A DNA stretch of 64,000 nt from Thomasclavelia ramosa DSM 1402 (GTDB taxonomy: Bacteria; Bacillota_I; Bacilli_A; Erysipelotrichales; Coprobacillaceae), in contig NZ_CP036346.1 in the NCBI RefSeq assembly GCF_014131695.1, forward strand, positions 1,736,001-1,800,000, given 5' to 3'. Below the pieces are notes generated by a model that did no database searches, was not told the origin of the DNA, and saw only the letters and a program-made list of their open reading frames with translations. The translations under genes were made by a program, and so were the position numbers. Below are positions 1-8,040 of this stretch, one piece after another; the stretch's first letter is position 1; every line of letters begins with the position of its first letter.

Positions 1-148
1 CACCGCCACCAAAACCATAAGCAATAGTCATTGCCCTATCCATATCTAAATCAAATAAATCCACATATGCCCCAAGTACTGCCTGAGCGCAGTTATAACC
101 TGAATGATGTAAAGCATATGCTTTTTTCACTCTTTCATCAATATTCAT
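1..148 (-). CDS. C_GCAxxG_C_C family probable redox protein (partial, N-terminus only)
   Basis: The leftward reading frame starts at the ATG complementary to 146-148 and runs off the left edge, giving 49 residues. They read as the start of the C_GCAxxG_C_C family: a short helix, then GYNCAQAVLGAY, then a GFGGG segment at the edge. Members are small cysteine-rich proteins of unknown function, thought to be redox-active or metal-binding because of conserved Cys residues; only the first Cys is visible here. The rest of the signature (GCAxxG and the later Cys) lies outside the window, so intactness cannot be judged. Upstream DNA is AT-rich and separates it from the next leftward gene. Confidence 0.75.
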   Translation of the reverse strand, partial: MNIDERVKKAYALHHSGYNCAQAVLGAYVDLFDLDMDRAMTIAYGFGGG

Positions 149-239
149 AATTTAGCCTCACTTTTATATAATTTAATTATAGTTTAGTGATAATTATAAT
201 CGATGTCAAGACATTAACAATTATGTATTCGTCTTGAAT

Positions 240-1046
240 CTAACCCTTTAGAAAAAACTCACCATACAATAAATCATGATCAGAAAATGATGATTTTTTC
301 AAACCACAATTCTTTAATTCAAAAAAATCTGCATAAAAAATATTATCAGGTGCTGCAAATTCGCAGAAAGTCTTGTATTTTTTATTCTCGTTGATACACT
401 TTACCCCTTCCATTTTAAATTTATTGTTCATTTTAAATGAATTAAAATCACCAGCTAAGATGCTGTAACTGTTAAAATCAACATGCTTTTTTACATAATC
501 CATTTGTTTAATACGATATTGATTATCCGCATAAGTTAAATGGGTATTATAAATATTAATTATCTGCTCATTAAAATAGAGCTTTGTTCTTGTAAGGATA
601 CGCGGTTCCCTTATTATGCTATTTGGTAATCGTTGAGCCATAACTTCTATTATAGAATATTTACTTAAGATTCCCAAACCATAGTAACCACTTAAAATCC
701 ACATGGTAGGATAAAAATAATAATAACAATATCCACTAGAATTTGCCATGATTTTTAGCATGTCAAAATTGCCTGAACGTAAAGAATTCTTATCTACCTC
801 TTGCAAACAAATAATATCAAGTTTTAAATCAATAATATCCTTATTAAAACTTTTTAAATCATTTTTCCCATAATTTAAGGATTTTATATTATATGTTCCT
901 ATCCCCAAGGTATTAGTCTTTAAATTTTGAATCTTTTTTTGATCAACAAATTTATAACAATACTCATTAGTTAAGATGCTATAATAATAACGACCTGATA
1001 TTATCATCAATAATATCTTAATTATTAATTTAAACTGTTTATTCAT
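240..1046 (-). CDS. Endonuclease/exonuclease/phosphatase (EEP) family protein
   Basis: The 268-residue protein shows the EEP fold motifs in order: TYNIKSL near residue 52, ICLQEVD near 78 (the metal-binding Glu), YGLGILSKYSI near 120, NTHLTY near 166, ILAGDFNS near 195 and FSDHDLLYGEF at the C-terminus. These match the Asn, Glu, His, Asp-x-Asn and Asp-His residues of Mg-dependent phosphodiesterases such as exonuclease III-like and sphingomyelinase-like enzymes. A mildly hydrophobic N-terminus (about residues 6-25) could be a membrane anchor or uncleaved signal, so it may act at the cell surface. The substrate (DNA, phospholipid or inositol phosphate) cannot be told from sequence. It stands alone, with AT-rich gaps on both sides. 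Confidence 0.8.
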   Translation of the reverse strand: MNKQFKLIIKILLMIISGRYYYSILTNEYCYKFVDQKKIQNLKTNTLGIGTYNIKSLNYGKNDLKSFNKDIIDLKLDIICLQEVDKNSLRSGNFDMLKIMANSSGYCYYYFYPTMWILSGYYGLGILSKYSIIEVMAQRLPNSIIREPRILTRTKLYFNEQIINIYNTHLTYADNQYRIKQMDYVKKHVDFNSYSILAGDFNSFKMNNKFKMEGVKCINENKKYKTFCEFAAPDNIFYADFFELKNCGLKKSSFSDHDLLYGEFFLKG

Positions 1047-1186
1047 TTATTTACCTCAATTATTTACTAATTTATTATTGGATAAATTAGTAATTTTAAT
1101 ACAATCAAAATATTTATCTAACTTTCAAAATTCTAATCTGATTCAACTAAAAATAAAAAAGATATAGACAGTTAATTTGCCTATAT

Positions 1187-2413
1187 CTATCTTATTTGCC
1201 CATTCCCAAATATTTTATATTTTGTTGATGTCATTTCCTGCAGTCCAATTGGGCCACGTGCATGTAATTTTTGAGTACTAATTCCAACTTCAGCGCCAAA
1301 TCCAAATTCTCCACCATCAGTAAAACGAGTTGAAGCATTATGATAAACACAGGCAGAATCTAAAGAATCCATAAAATATCTAGCTGTATCTTCATTATCA
1401 GTAATAATACTTTCAGAATGTTTGGTTGAATAATCATAGATATGCTCAATCGCTTCATTGATATCATTCACAACTTTAATATTACAAATATAATCATCAT
1501 ATTCAGTAGCATAATTCTTGGTTGTTGCCTTATTGCCTTCTAGATATTTTAAAACTATTTCATCACCAAATATCTTAATTTTATCAAACCTTGGTTTTAA
1601 TAACGTTAAAAATTCATTTGCAACACCTTGATGAACTAAAATAGTTTCAATCGCATTACAAACTGAAGGACGAGAAATTTTAGCATTAACTGCAACTTCA
1701 ACAGCCATTTCTAAATCAGCTTCTTGATCAATGTATAGATGACAAATTCCTGCACCAGTTTCAATTACTGGGACAGTTGCATTATTTACAACATGTTGAA
1801 TCAACCCTGCTCCCCCCCGAGGAACGACAACATCTATATAATTATTGGCTGTGATAACTTCAGTAACAACACTACGATCTGTTTTCTCAATCAAATTAAC
1901 AACATTTTCAGGTAAAATATTTGTGATTGCCTCTTTGATTACCCTTACTAGAGCAATATTAGAATTAATCGCTTCTTTTCCGCCTTTTAGAATACAAACA
2001 TTATTTGTCTTTATACAAATAGCAGCTATATCAACTGTAACATTAGGGCGAGATTCATAAATAGTAGCTACTGTTCCAATGGGAATACGAACTTGTTTAA
2101 TGATTAAGCCATTTGGACGTTTTATCTCACGAACAACTTCACCAATGCAATCATGTAATCCAGCTACTTTTAAAACATCATTAGCAATACTTTCAATACG
2201 TGACCTAGTTAATAAAAGTCGATCAACCATTGCCTCACTGATTCCGTTTTCCTTGGCGCAAGCAACATCCTTCTTATTTTCGGCCACGATATAATCAATA
2301 TTAGAAATCAAATTTTTACTAATAGCTTCTAAAGCTTTTATTTTAGTATCTTTATCAATATTTTGCATCTTTCGACAAGCTAGTTTAGCCTGTTTTAATT
2401 GTTCTTCTATCAT
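1187..2413 (-). CDS. proA: Glutamate-5-semialdehyde dehydrogenase (gamma-glutamyl phosphate reductase)
   Basis: ProA reduces gamma-glutamyl phosphate to glutamate-5-semialdehyde with NADPH, the second step of proline synthesis. The 408 residues are the usual length. Visible family marks include YESRPNVTVD near 119, the VVPRGG segment near 196 and SRPSVCNAIET, which places the catalytic Cys at residue 252. The ATG overlaps the proB stop by one base (TAATG on the minus strand), so the two are translationally coupled and share the promoter upstream of proB. The C-terminus (FGNGQIR) is intact. No feedback domain is expected in ProA; regulation would act on ProB. Confidence 0.97.
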   Translation of the reverse strand: MIEEQLKQAKLACRKMQNIDKDTKIKALEAISKNLISNIDYIVAENKKDVACAKENGISEAMVDRLLLTRSRIESIANDVLKVAGLHDCIGEVVREIKRPNGLIIKQVRIPIGTVATIYESRPNVTVDIAAICIKTNNVCILKGGKEAINSNIALVRVIKEAITNILPENVVNLIEKTDRSVVTEVITANNYIDVVVPRGGAGLIQHVVNNATVPVIETGAGICHLYIDQEADLEMAVEVAVNAKISRPSVCNAIETILVHQGVANEFLTLLKPRFDKIKIFGDEIVLKYLEGNKATTKNYATEYDDYICNIKVVNDINEAIEHIYDYSTKHSESIITDNEDTARYFMDSLDSACVYHNASTRFTDGGEFGFGAEVGISTQKLHARGPIGLQEMTSTKYKIFGNGQIR

Positions 2414-3546
2414 TAATTTTTCACTCCTTCTACTAATACCAGGTTATTTGCGTGAACTACTTCATCATAATCTTTATAATGTAAAACATCCTCGATTTCA
2501 CTAGTGTTCAATCCTTTAATCAATCTTATCTCATCACTTGAGTAATTTACCATTCCACGTGCTAACAGATTATCATTACCATCAACAATATCAATAATCT
2601 GCGAAATTAAAAAATTTCCTCTTACCTCAATAATTCCCTTAGGCAACAAACTTGAGTGGCATGTAACTAATGCTTTTTTAGCACCTTCATCAACAACGAT
2701 TGTTCCTTTTGGCATACTTCGATACATAATCCAATGTTGTCTAGAATTAAGGAGTCTTCCAGGTTTACCATCAAAATAAGTACCCACATCTTTTCCTTCA
2801 ATCAGATCAATCAAAACGTTTGGTTGGTTACCATTAACAATAGCCATATCACAGCCAAAGTCATTACAAACTTTAGCTGCTCTAATCTTAGTAATCATTC
2901 CTCCAGTTCCAACCTTGCTTGAAGCATCTTTTGCCATGCTTTCAATTTCTTTAGTAATCCCATCGACATTACGAATCAATCTTGCATTCTTATTCGTATG
3001 TGGATTATCATCATATAATCCATCAATATCACTGACTAGTACAACCATATCTGCATTAACAGCCGGTACTACCAGTGATGCTAATGTATCATTATCACCA
3101 ACTTTAATTTCTTCGACCGCTAAAGTATCATTTTCATTAATAATTGGAACTACGTCATATTCAATCAATGCCTGCATTGCATTGTTAAAATTCATCAACC
3201 GCTTACGATCATCAAAATCATCATGATTTAATAAAATTTGTGCACATTTTAAATTAAATAAGCTAAATAAATCTTCATATATTTGCATTAATGAAGCCTG
3301 TCCAATAGCTGCCAGAGCTTGCTTTTGAGGAATAGTTTGCGGGCGACATTCAAGATTCATTACATGAACTCCAGCATTAATAGCACCACTGCTGACTAAT
3401 GTAATACTTATCCCTTTACGCTTAATATATGCTATTTGTTGAATTAAATTTAAAATTTTCTCTTTATTAATATTCCCTTCATCATCACATAATGATGATG
3501 AACCTATTTTAATAATTAGATTTTTAATATTGCTTAAATCTCGCAT
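2413..3546 (-). CDS. proB: Glutamate 5-kinase with PUA domain
   Basis: ProB phosphorylates glutamate and is the committed, usually proline-inhibited, step of proline synthesis. The 377-residue protein has the amino-acid kinase domain first (IKIGSSSL near residue 12, LVSSGAINAG near 50, INENDTLAVEEIKVGDND near 137, KVGTGGMITKI near 211) and a C-terminal PUA domain from about residue 280. This is the full long form of the enzyme. The ATG at 3544-3546 is preceded by a purine-rich GGGGGAAG ribosome site. It is the first gene of a two-gene operon with proA and lies just downstream of a consensus promoter. Confidence 0.97.
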   Translation of the reverse strand: MRDLSNIKNLIIKIGSSSLCDDEGNINKEKILNLIQQIAYIKRKGISITLVSSGAINAGVHVMNLECRPQTIPQKQALAAIGQASLMQIYEDLFSLFNLKCAQILLNHDDFDDRKRLMNFNNAMQALIEYDVVPIINENDTLAVEEIKVGDNDTLASLVVPAVNADMVVLVSDIDGLYDDNPHTNKNARLIRNVDGITKEIESMAKDASSKVGTGGMITKIRAAKVCNDFGCDMAIVNGNQPNVLIDLIEGKDVGTYFDGKPGRLLNSRQHWIMYRSMPKGTIVVDEGAKKALVTCHSSLLPKGIIEVRGNFLISQIIDIVDGNDNLLARGMVNYSSDEIRLIKGLNTSEIEDVLHYKDYDEVVHANNLVLVEGVKN

Positions 3547-3575
3547 TCTAACTTCCCCCTGTAATTATTTTCTTA

Positions 3576-3604
3576 ATTATACAAGGTTTATCTCATCTTC
3601 TCAA
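3576..3604 (-). promoter_or_regulatory. Sigma-A promoter of proBA
   Basis: On the minus strand a TTGAGA -35 box (3599-3604) and a perfect TATAAT -10 box (3576-3581) are 17 bases apart, about 30 bases before the proB start codon. No T-box or other leader fits in the short 5' region. Confidence 0.85.
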
Positions 3605-3609
3605 CAAAA

Positions 3610-3640
3610 AAGTGTTTAAGCATAAATTACTCAAACACTT
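3610..3640 (-). terminator. Intrinsic terminator upstream of proBA
   Basis: AAGTGTTT (3610-3617) pairs with AAACACTT (3633-3640). Read leftward the stem is followed by a short T run, so it ends transcription from the decayed gene to the right before the proBA promoter begins. Confidence 0.7.
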
Positions 3641-3867
3641 TATCTATCGATTTCAACTTCATAAATATATTTAAATTCACCATTGACCTTTAGCATAAAT
3701 TTATTACAAGTATACTCGATTTCAAAAACGTGAATGCACTTGTTTGCTAATATAGCTGTTTCACCAGTTAAAGCAATTTTTAAAGTTCCATTTTTATTCT
3801 ATATAACAATTTTTTCATAATCAATATTTTGACCAACTAAAATTAGATATTTTTTTATTGATTTTAT
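3640..3867 (-). pseudogene. Decayed gene fragment of unknown family
   Basis: A leftward frame ends at the stop complementary to 3640-3642 and encodes about 50 residues ending KYIYEVEIDR. Translated upstream it continues in the same frame through a TAG (near 3797) into LVGQNIDYEKIVI and KSIKKYLI, so a coding frame seems to have been broken by a nonsense codon. It then runs into DNA of different composition at about 3868, suggesting its 5' part was lost when that segment arrived. I do not recognise the family. Confidence 0.45.
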
Positions 3868-4440
3868 AGACGGAAATCGTCTTATAACTTCTTGCAAGTG
3901 TTTATAGACCTACCGAAAATTCCTGTGTTTTCAATGGTTTTCCCATATCTCTATATATTCTGTCATATCTCCGCACAGCTTCGTTTTGTAAGCGCGGGCG
4001 TCAAAAAAGCGTCAAATACAAAAGCAAAAATCAAATGCAGAAGATGATTTTTTCCTACTCTCTATGTTACGCATTAGAGGCTCATTAAGCCTTGCACGAA
4101 CGGCATTGCAGACACGAAAACTGATAGGGTAAGGTGTTTGTATCTTTTCCCTGAAAAATATCATTTGACTGCGTAACATTCCAAAGCAAGCTGCTATCTG
4201 TTCTGATTATCCTTTTCCTTTCCATTCCTTTATGAAAAGTTCCGTAGCAAGCATAGGAAAGGGGTACCCTTTCCGTAAAATGCAAGCATTTTTTGTCGTT
4301 GATAAGTTAACCTCATTTGCCTTATTTTCTACCTTTATAACAAATCAGTATGAGGTCTTTGGCAATTTTAAGGGGAAAACCGCAACAACTTTTCTCTGTT
4401 TCATATCACGGACAAGGACATTGAAAACACTAAAAATTAA
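3868..4440. other. Gene-poor DNA at the left side of a foreign cassette
   Basis: This 570-base stretch is visibly richer in G and C than its surroundings and holds no convincing gene. Two short frames (4085-4285 minus, 4232-4444 plus) overlap each other, lack good ribosome sites and resemble nothing I know. It contains one copy of a 21-base direct repeat (3996-4016). It looks like debris of a mobile element bordering the MarR/membrane-protein pair. Confidence 0.4.
3996..4016. repeat. 21-bp direct repeat, left copy
   Basis: The sequence beginning GGGCGTCAAAAAAGC and ending GTCAAA recurs at 5785-5805 in the same orientation with one mismatch. The two copies bracket the membrane-protein/MarR cassette, 1,789 bases apart. 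They could be a target duplication or a shared recombination site left by the insertion. Confidence 0.6.
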
Positions 4441-5130
4441 TTAAAACAGGTATCTGCCGTCAAATAAATAAAATCCTGTATCAATCAGCAATACGATAGC
4501 AATGATTAATAATACGGCATAGATGGTATAGGTGATAGGCTTTATATTTTTCGCTTTCAGTTTATCAACCAATGCAACCAACTTGTCCAATAGATTTAGG
4601 CTGTTGGCGACATAGACAATTAGTGCCATAAACTGACTGACTACAAACCAAATCGTCATGAGCAGAGTTGCGGTCAGAAAGTTTCCCACTTCACCGCCCA
4701 TAAGAATAACGGCATAATAAGTGGGGTCAGTAAAACAAGAGATTGCAAATACAAAGCCGGTACTTAGGTACTTAATCCAAGCCCCATTAACAGTTTTCTT
4801 CTCCTTTTTCTCATTTTTTTTGCTAATATCCAAAAATCTTCGTAGCACCCATATCAGAATAAAAACGGATACCGTAAACTCCAGAACTGCCCAAAACGGG
4901 CTATTGTCCCCAGGCACTATACTTTTAAGAATATCTACTGCCGTAGCACCGAAAATAGCGGAAAGTATAGCGCCGATAAAAACGCTAAATCCCGCATAGG
5001 AGAGGAAGAACAGCGTAATATTCGACTTCTTTTCTTGCCGCAGTCCCATAGACAAAAGGTAAACTGCTGTAAATGGGTCAACACCTAAAATGCCCAACCC
5101 GATTGTACTGATTAATTTGTGTATCATCAT
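4441..5130 (-). CDS. Polytopic membrane protein, possible exporter of the LysE/GAP type
   Basis: The 229-residue protein has about six hydrophobic segments (roughly 2-25, 38-60, 78-98, 120-142, 150-175, 205-222) with a Lys-rich cytoplasmic loop near residues 100-112. The start, with a Gly-rich helix followed by DPFTAVYLLS, recalls small exporters of the LysE/cadmium-resistance/GAP group, but I cannot name the substrate. It ends with a short hydrophilic tail. It lies 8 bases downstream of a MarR-family gene, with which it must be cotranscribed, so it is probably an effector-induced efflux protein. Base composition is richer than the flanking chromosome, consistent with transfer. Confidence 0.6.
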   Translation of the reverse strand: MMIHKLISTIGLGILGVDPFTAVYLLSMGLRQEKKSNITLFFLSYAGFSVFIGAILSAIFGATAVDILKSIVPGDNSPFWAVLEFTVSVFILIWVLRRFLDISKKNEKKEKKTVNGAWIKYLSTGFVFAISCFTDPTYYAVILMGGEVGNFLTATLLMTIWFVVSQFMALIVYVANSLNLLDKLVALVDKLKAKNIKPITYTIYAVLLIIAIVLLIDTGFYLFDGRYLF

Positions 5131-5138
5131 TATTCCTC

Positions 5139-5576
5139 TTATAGATTTTCAATTTTACTGCGGAAAGATGTTAGATATTTTTCCACCAAACGCAATATCT
5201 CTTGATGTTCCTTTTCTGTCATTTCCTCAAAGACTTTGTTTTCCACTTGTTCAATAGGCAATATTTTTTCCCTTACAAGTGCCTCGCCTTTTGCTGTCAA
5301 ATAGATTTTTAATTCTCGTCCGACACCTGCTTGAAATTCAATCACTCCGTCTTGATTTAGTTTTTTTGCCGATGAATTGACGGTTTGCTTATTCAAGAGT
5401 GTGTACTTGTAAATTTCTGTCTGCGTACAGCCGTTTCCTAACACAAGAATTGCCTGCAAAATCGCATAAGCACTATCGGAAAGTCCTTGCATTAGGCAAA
5501 TATCGTGATAAAGCTCATCAATCGCATTATTCAAACGGTCAAATTCTTGTAGAACGGGATGTTTTTCAAACTTCAT
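5139..5576 (-). CDS. MarR-family transcriptional regulator
   Basis: The 145-residue length and pattern fit MarR: an N-terminal dimerisation helix, a winged helix-turn-helix at about residues 45-95 (CTQTEIYKYTLLNKQTVNSSAKKL as recognition region, then a wing ending ELKIYLTAKG), and a long C-terminal helix with Glu/Lys heptads. It is the first gene of a two-gene operon with the membrane protein at 4441-5130. Two copies of a palindromic 16-mer flank its promoter -10 box, so autorepression is very likely. The ligand is unknown. Confidence 0.9.
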   Translation of the reverse strand: MKFEKHPVLQEFDRLNNAIDELYHDICLMQGLSDSAYAILQAILVLGNGCTQTEIYKYTLLNKQTVNSSAKKLNQDGVIEFQAGVGRELKIYLTAKGEALVREKILPIEQVENKVFEEMTEKEHQEILRLVEKYLTSFRSKIENL

Positions 5577-5591
5577 ATTTGCTCTCCTTTA

Positions 5592-5640
5592 AGTATGAAA
5601 TCATACTCAATATTATAGTATGATTTCATACTCCTGTCAA
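5592..5640 (-). promoter_or_regulatory. Consensus promoter with two MarR operator sites
   Basis: On the minus strand a perfect TTGACA (5635-5640) and perfect TATAAT (5612-5617) are 17 bases apart. The spacer is filled by a 16-base quasi-palindrome with AGTATG/CATACT arms (5617-5632). A second copy, its exact reverse complement, lies downstream at 5592-5607, just before the AGGAG ribosome site. Binding of a MarR dimer at each would block polymerase. Confidence 0.85.
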
Positions 5641-5994
5641 TGCCTTTCAGAAAACAAATAGCAGAACCAGCCGCCCTTGCTTGCGTGGCATCCAAGAGAG
5701 CAAAAGCAACAAGTGCTTTCGCTCTCGAACAGTATGATTTTTCTTATATCTGCCCGTATCGTTTCATATTGCCTTATTGAGTTAGGGCGGCAAAAAAGCG
5801 TCAAAGTGTTTTTTTGAGCATTTGAAACCGCGGTTGTATATACCGGAAAATCAAGCATTTATGCGGGTTCGGGGCGTTTTGTTTGTTGCACCGCTAAAAA
5901 ATAATACTATTTTTTATTATTTATTCAATCATTATCAATATGTGCATTTTCTCAAAAATAAAAATCAGTATATACTAAAACTTTTTTAGTATTG
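5641..5994. other. Non-coding right flank of the cassette
   Basis: The first half carries G+C-rich cassette-type DNA with the second copy of the 21-base direct repeat (5785-5805). From about 5895 the sequence switches back to very AT-rich chromosome. A 73-residue leftward frame (5637-5858) has no ribosome site, overlaps the MarR promoter and resembles nothing known; I treat it as chance. Confidence 0.45.
5785..5805. repeat. 21-bp direct repeat, right copy
   Basis: Same orientation as 3996-4016 with a single T-to-G difference. Together they delimit the transferred segment. Confidence 0.6.
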
Positions 5995-6126
5995 TTATTG
6001 TGATTCTTTAGCCACTTTTAATAGATTATCACTCTTAACCTCTAAATCATAATCAAAATTATAATTATCCAAATTAGCAGCAAAGATTTCTAACCCCATT
6101 TCAATCAAAAAATCATAATAATACAT
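5995..6126 (-). pseudogene. Hypothetical ORF fragment
   Basis: A 43-residue acidic, Tyr/Asn-rich frame ends at the TAA complementary to 5995-5997. It opens only after a stop about 24 codons further upstream, and no good ribosome site precedes the ATG at 6124-6126. It looks like the C-terminal remnant of a gene otherwise lost. Family not recognised. Confidence 0.3.
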
Positions 6127-6304
6127 ATCATCGTTGTATATTGAAGATAATTTGTGCTTTGATTAAATAATATATATGTTTTATTTTCACAAATTTATAC
6201 ATGTACTTTTAAAATTACCAGATCTCGATAATTAAAATGTAGAATTGCCAGCCATTGGCAACTATCATAAGTAATATTTTTCTTTTCTTGTGTTGAAACC
6301 AAAT

Positions 6305-6496
6305 TCAACCATCTAATAACTCCTTATAACTCAATTCTAAAGCTTTTGCAAGTATTGGATATCGTGATAGCTCCCATTTGCTGATTATCTTGTCTGATAC
6401 ACATAATTTTTCTCCAAATTCTTTTTGTGTCAAACCTTTCTCTTTTCATAACTCCATCATGAAGGATCCGCATTTTTCATTATCTATATTGCTCAT
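6305..6496 (-). pseudogene. XRE-family helix-turn-helix regulator, broken
   Basis: From the ATG at 6494-6496, preceded by AAGGAGTG, the frame reads MSNIDNEKCGSFMMEL, then a TGA, then KEKGLTQKEFGEKLCVSDKI and SKWE. This is the typical start of small Cro/cI-type regulators (xFIxxLRKEKGLTQKELAEKLxVSDKxxSKWE). The TGA sits where the family has Arg (CGA to TGA is one change). After SKWE the usual Gly-Leu-Pro-Asp stretch is missing and the frame jumps to ALELSYKELLDG. So there is a nonsense mutation plus an internal deletion. Confidence 0.75.
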
Positions 6497-6661
6497 ATCT
6501 TTCACTCCTTGAGCCTATACTACTATTAAAATTCTGATTATTCAATCAACCATCGGTAGAGTTTATATTTATGACAAAATTACTTATATATAAAACTAAT
6601 CAGGATATTTAGCTTTTATTTTCTGATTAATTTCCAATTTTCAAAAATATGATCTTTTTTG

Positions 6662-7219
6662 TTACAGTGTTTCTAACAATTCCAATAATTTATCAGCATG
6701 CATAACTGCTTTTTCTTTCATTTCAGCCATTTTTTCAATATCATTTCTATTTTGATAAGATACTCCGCCTGTATAGACATATCCAAAGTAATCCAATCCA
6801 CACAAATTACACATTGCCTTTATCGGCGGGAGGAAATCTTCAATAGGATATTTCTGTGCCCCTTCATAACTATACATAAATTCTGGAGCACCAGTCGTAA
6901 AAGAAGCAATCAATTTCTTTCCTTTCAATTTATCACCGGTTGAACCGTGGGAAAAGCCATGCTGAAATGTTTCTTCAAGCCAGCGACTTAGTAATGAAGG
7001 CATAGCATACCAGAAAATAGGAAATTGCAAAACAATTATATCTGCATTTAAAAGTTTTTCTTGCTCTGCTTCAACATCAATTTGAAAATCTGAATAAAGT
7101 TTGTCTAAATAGACAAATTCAGCCTGTGGTAATTTATTTTCAAGCCTTTCTAATATTGCCTTATTTGCAACAGAATTATTTAAGTCTGTGTGTCCAGATA
7201 CTACTAATATATTTTGCAT
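6662..7219 (-). CDS. NAD(P)H-dependent quinone/flavin oxidoreductase (flavodoxin-like fold)
   Basis: The 185-residue protein matches the KefF/MdaB/YwrO-type NAD(P)H:acceptor oxidoreductases: an N-terminal ILVVSGHTD phosphate-binding loop for FMN, IIVLQFPIFWYAMPSLLSRWLE near residues 62-82, and FTTGAPEFMYSYEGAQKYPI near 108. These enzymes are soluble homodimers that reduce quinones, azo or nitro compounds by two electrons. It is the last gene of a leftward cluster with flavodoxin, Dabb protein and aldo/keto reductase, which suggests a shared role in detoxifying reactive electrophiles or oxidants. Confidence 0.9.
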   Translation of the reverse strand: MQNILVVSGHTDLNNSVANKAILERLENKLPQAEFVYLDKLYSDFQIDVEAEQEKLLNADIIVLQFPIFWYAMPSLLSRWLEETFQHGFSHGSTGDKLKGKKLIASFTTGAPEFMYSYEGAQKYPIEDFLPPIKAMCNLCGLDYFGYVYTGGVSYQNRNDIEKMAEMKEKAVMHADKLLELLETL

Positions 7220-7234
7220 AAGTCATTACTCCTT

Positions 7235-7711
7235 TTATTTCATTTTTTTAACCCAATCAGATAATTCATCTGCACTAACATTTTCGTCAAATCTTTGCCC
7301 TTTCATCAAACGAGCACCCTTGCATGAATTTTCTAAATAATCGTTTGTTTTTCCCATTCCGCTCATTCCAGATGTCGCAAATGGAATAATTGTTTTATCC
7401 CTTAAATCGTATTGTTCAAGAAAAGTATTGATGATTGTAGGAGCAATATACCACCAGATAGGAAATCCTAAATAGATTATGTCATATTCTCCCATATCAC
7501 TTATTTTTTCTTTAACGGCTGGTCTGAACGATTTATCGTTCATTTCTACTGATGAACGGCTTTTAGGATTTGTCCAATTCAAATCAGCACTTGTGTAAGG
7601 TTGTTCTGGTACGATTTCAAACAAATTCCCCTGCACAACTTCATTTAATCTTTCTGCTACTTTTTTGGTTACACCACTTGCACTAAAATACGCTACTAAA
7701 GATTTACTCAT
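7235..7711 (-). CDS. Flavodoxin-family protein
   Basis: From the ATG at 7709-7711 the protein is 158 residues and begins SKSLVAYFSASGVTKKVAERL, the FMN phosphate loop of flavodoxins. It continues with IYLGFPIWWYIAPTIINTFLE near residue 80 and FATSGMSGMG near 110. I chose this start because AAAAGGAG lies about 9 bases upstream; an upstream ATG at 7732 would overlap the preceding gene and has no ribosome site of its own. It belongs to the long-chain flavodoxin-like group often found with aldo/keto reductases. It follows the Dabb gene by 7 bases. Confidence 0.9.
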   Translation of the reverse strand: MSKSLVAYFSASGVTKKVAERLNEVVQGNLFEIVPEQPYTSADLNWTNPKSRSSVEMNDKSFRPAVKEKISDMGEYDIIYLGFPIWWYIAPTIINTFLEQYDLRDKTIIPFATSGMSGMGKTNDYLENSCKGARLMKGQRFDENVSADELSDWVKKMK

Positions 7712-7718
7712 TTTTACA

Positions 7719-8024
7719 CTACTCCTTTTCATATTCTACTTGTGTTAATATAAAATTATCTGTTCTGAAAAAGTCTGGTGCTGTTGCACTTACCTTTTGA
7801 TGAGCAACACTTTGAATAACTTTGTCAAAATCTTGTTTACTTTCTACATCAATCGTCATAGTAACAACATCACTTAGACCAATCCACCCTTTACTTTTTT
7901 CTACGATAATTTCTTTGATTTCCGGAAGTTCATTTTTCATGCTTCTCATCAATTCCATTTCTTTTTGGATTTCACTGTCAGTTACTCCCTCTTTGATTGT
8001 TGCAATAAAAATATGTCTTATCAT
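7719..8024 (-). CDS. Dabb-domain (stress-responsive A/B barrel) protein
   Basis: The 101-residue protein fits the Dabb family: MIRHIFIATIKEGVTDSEIQ at the start, a helical middle, DVVTMTIDVESKQDFDKVIQ near 52-72 and an HQKVSATAPDFF segment. Dabb domains are dimeric alpha/beta barrels; some act as cyclases or bind small aromatic molecules, most are uncharacterised. It lies between the aldo/keto reductase and flavodoxin genes with 16- and 7-base gaps, so it is cotranscribed with them. Confidence 0.88.
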   Translation of the reverse strand: MIRHIFIATIKEGVTDSEIQKEMELMRSMKNELPEIKEIIVEKSKGWIGLSDVVTMTIDVESKQDFDKVIQSVAHQKVSATAPDFFRTDNFILTQVEYEKE

Positions 8025-8040
8025 TTTTCATCTCTCCTTT

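Noticed and set aside
1845-2294. Two rightward frames of 71 codons each inside proA
   Set aside because: They lie antisense in a clear proA gene, have no ribosome sites and low-complexity Ser/Thr/Ile products.
4085-4444. Two overlapping short frames on opposite strands
   Set aside because: No ribosome sites, no family resemblance, and they overlap each other in cassette-border DNA.
5637-5858. 73-residue leftward frame right of the MarR promoter
   Set aside because: Overlaps the promoter -35 box, contains the direct repeat and has no homology I recognise.
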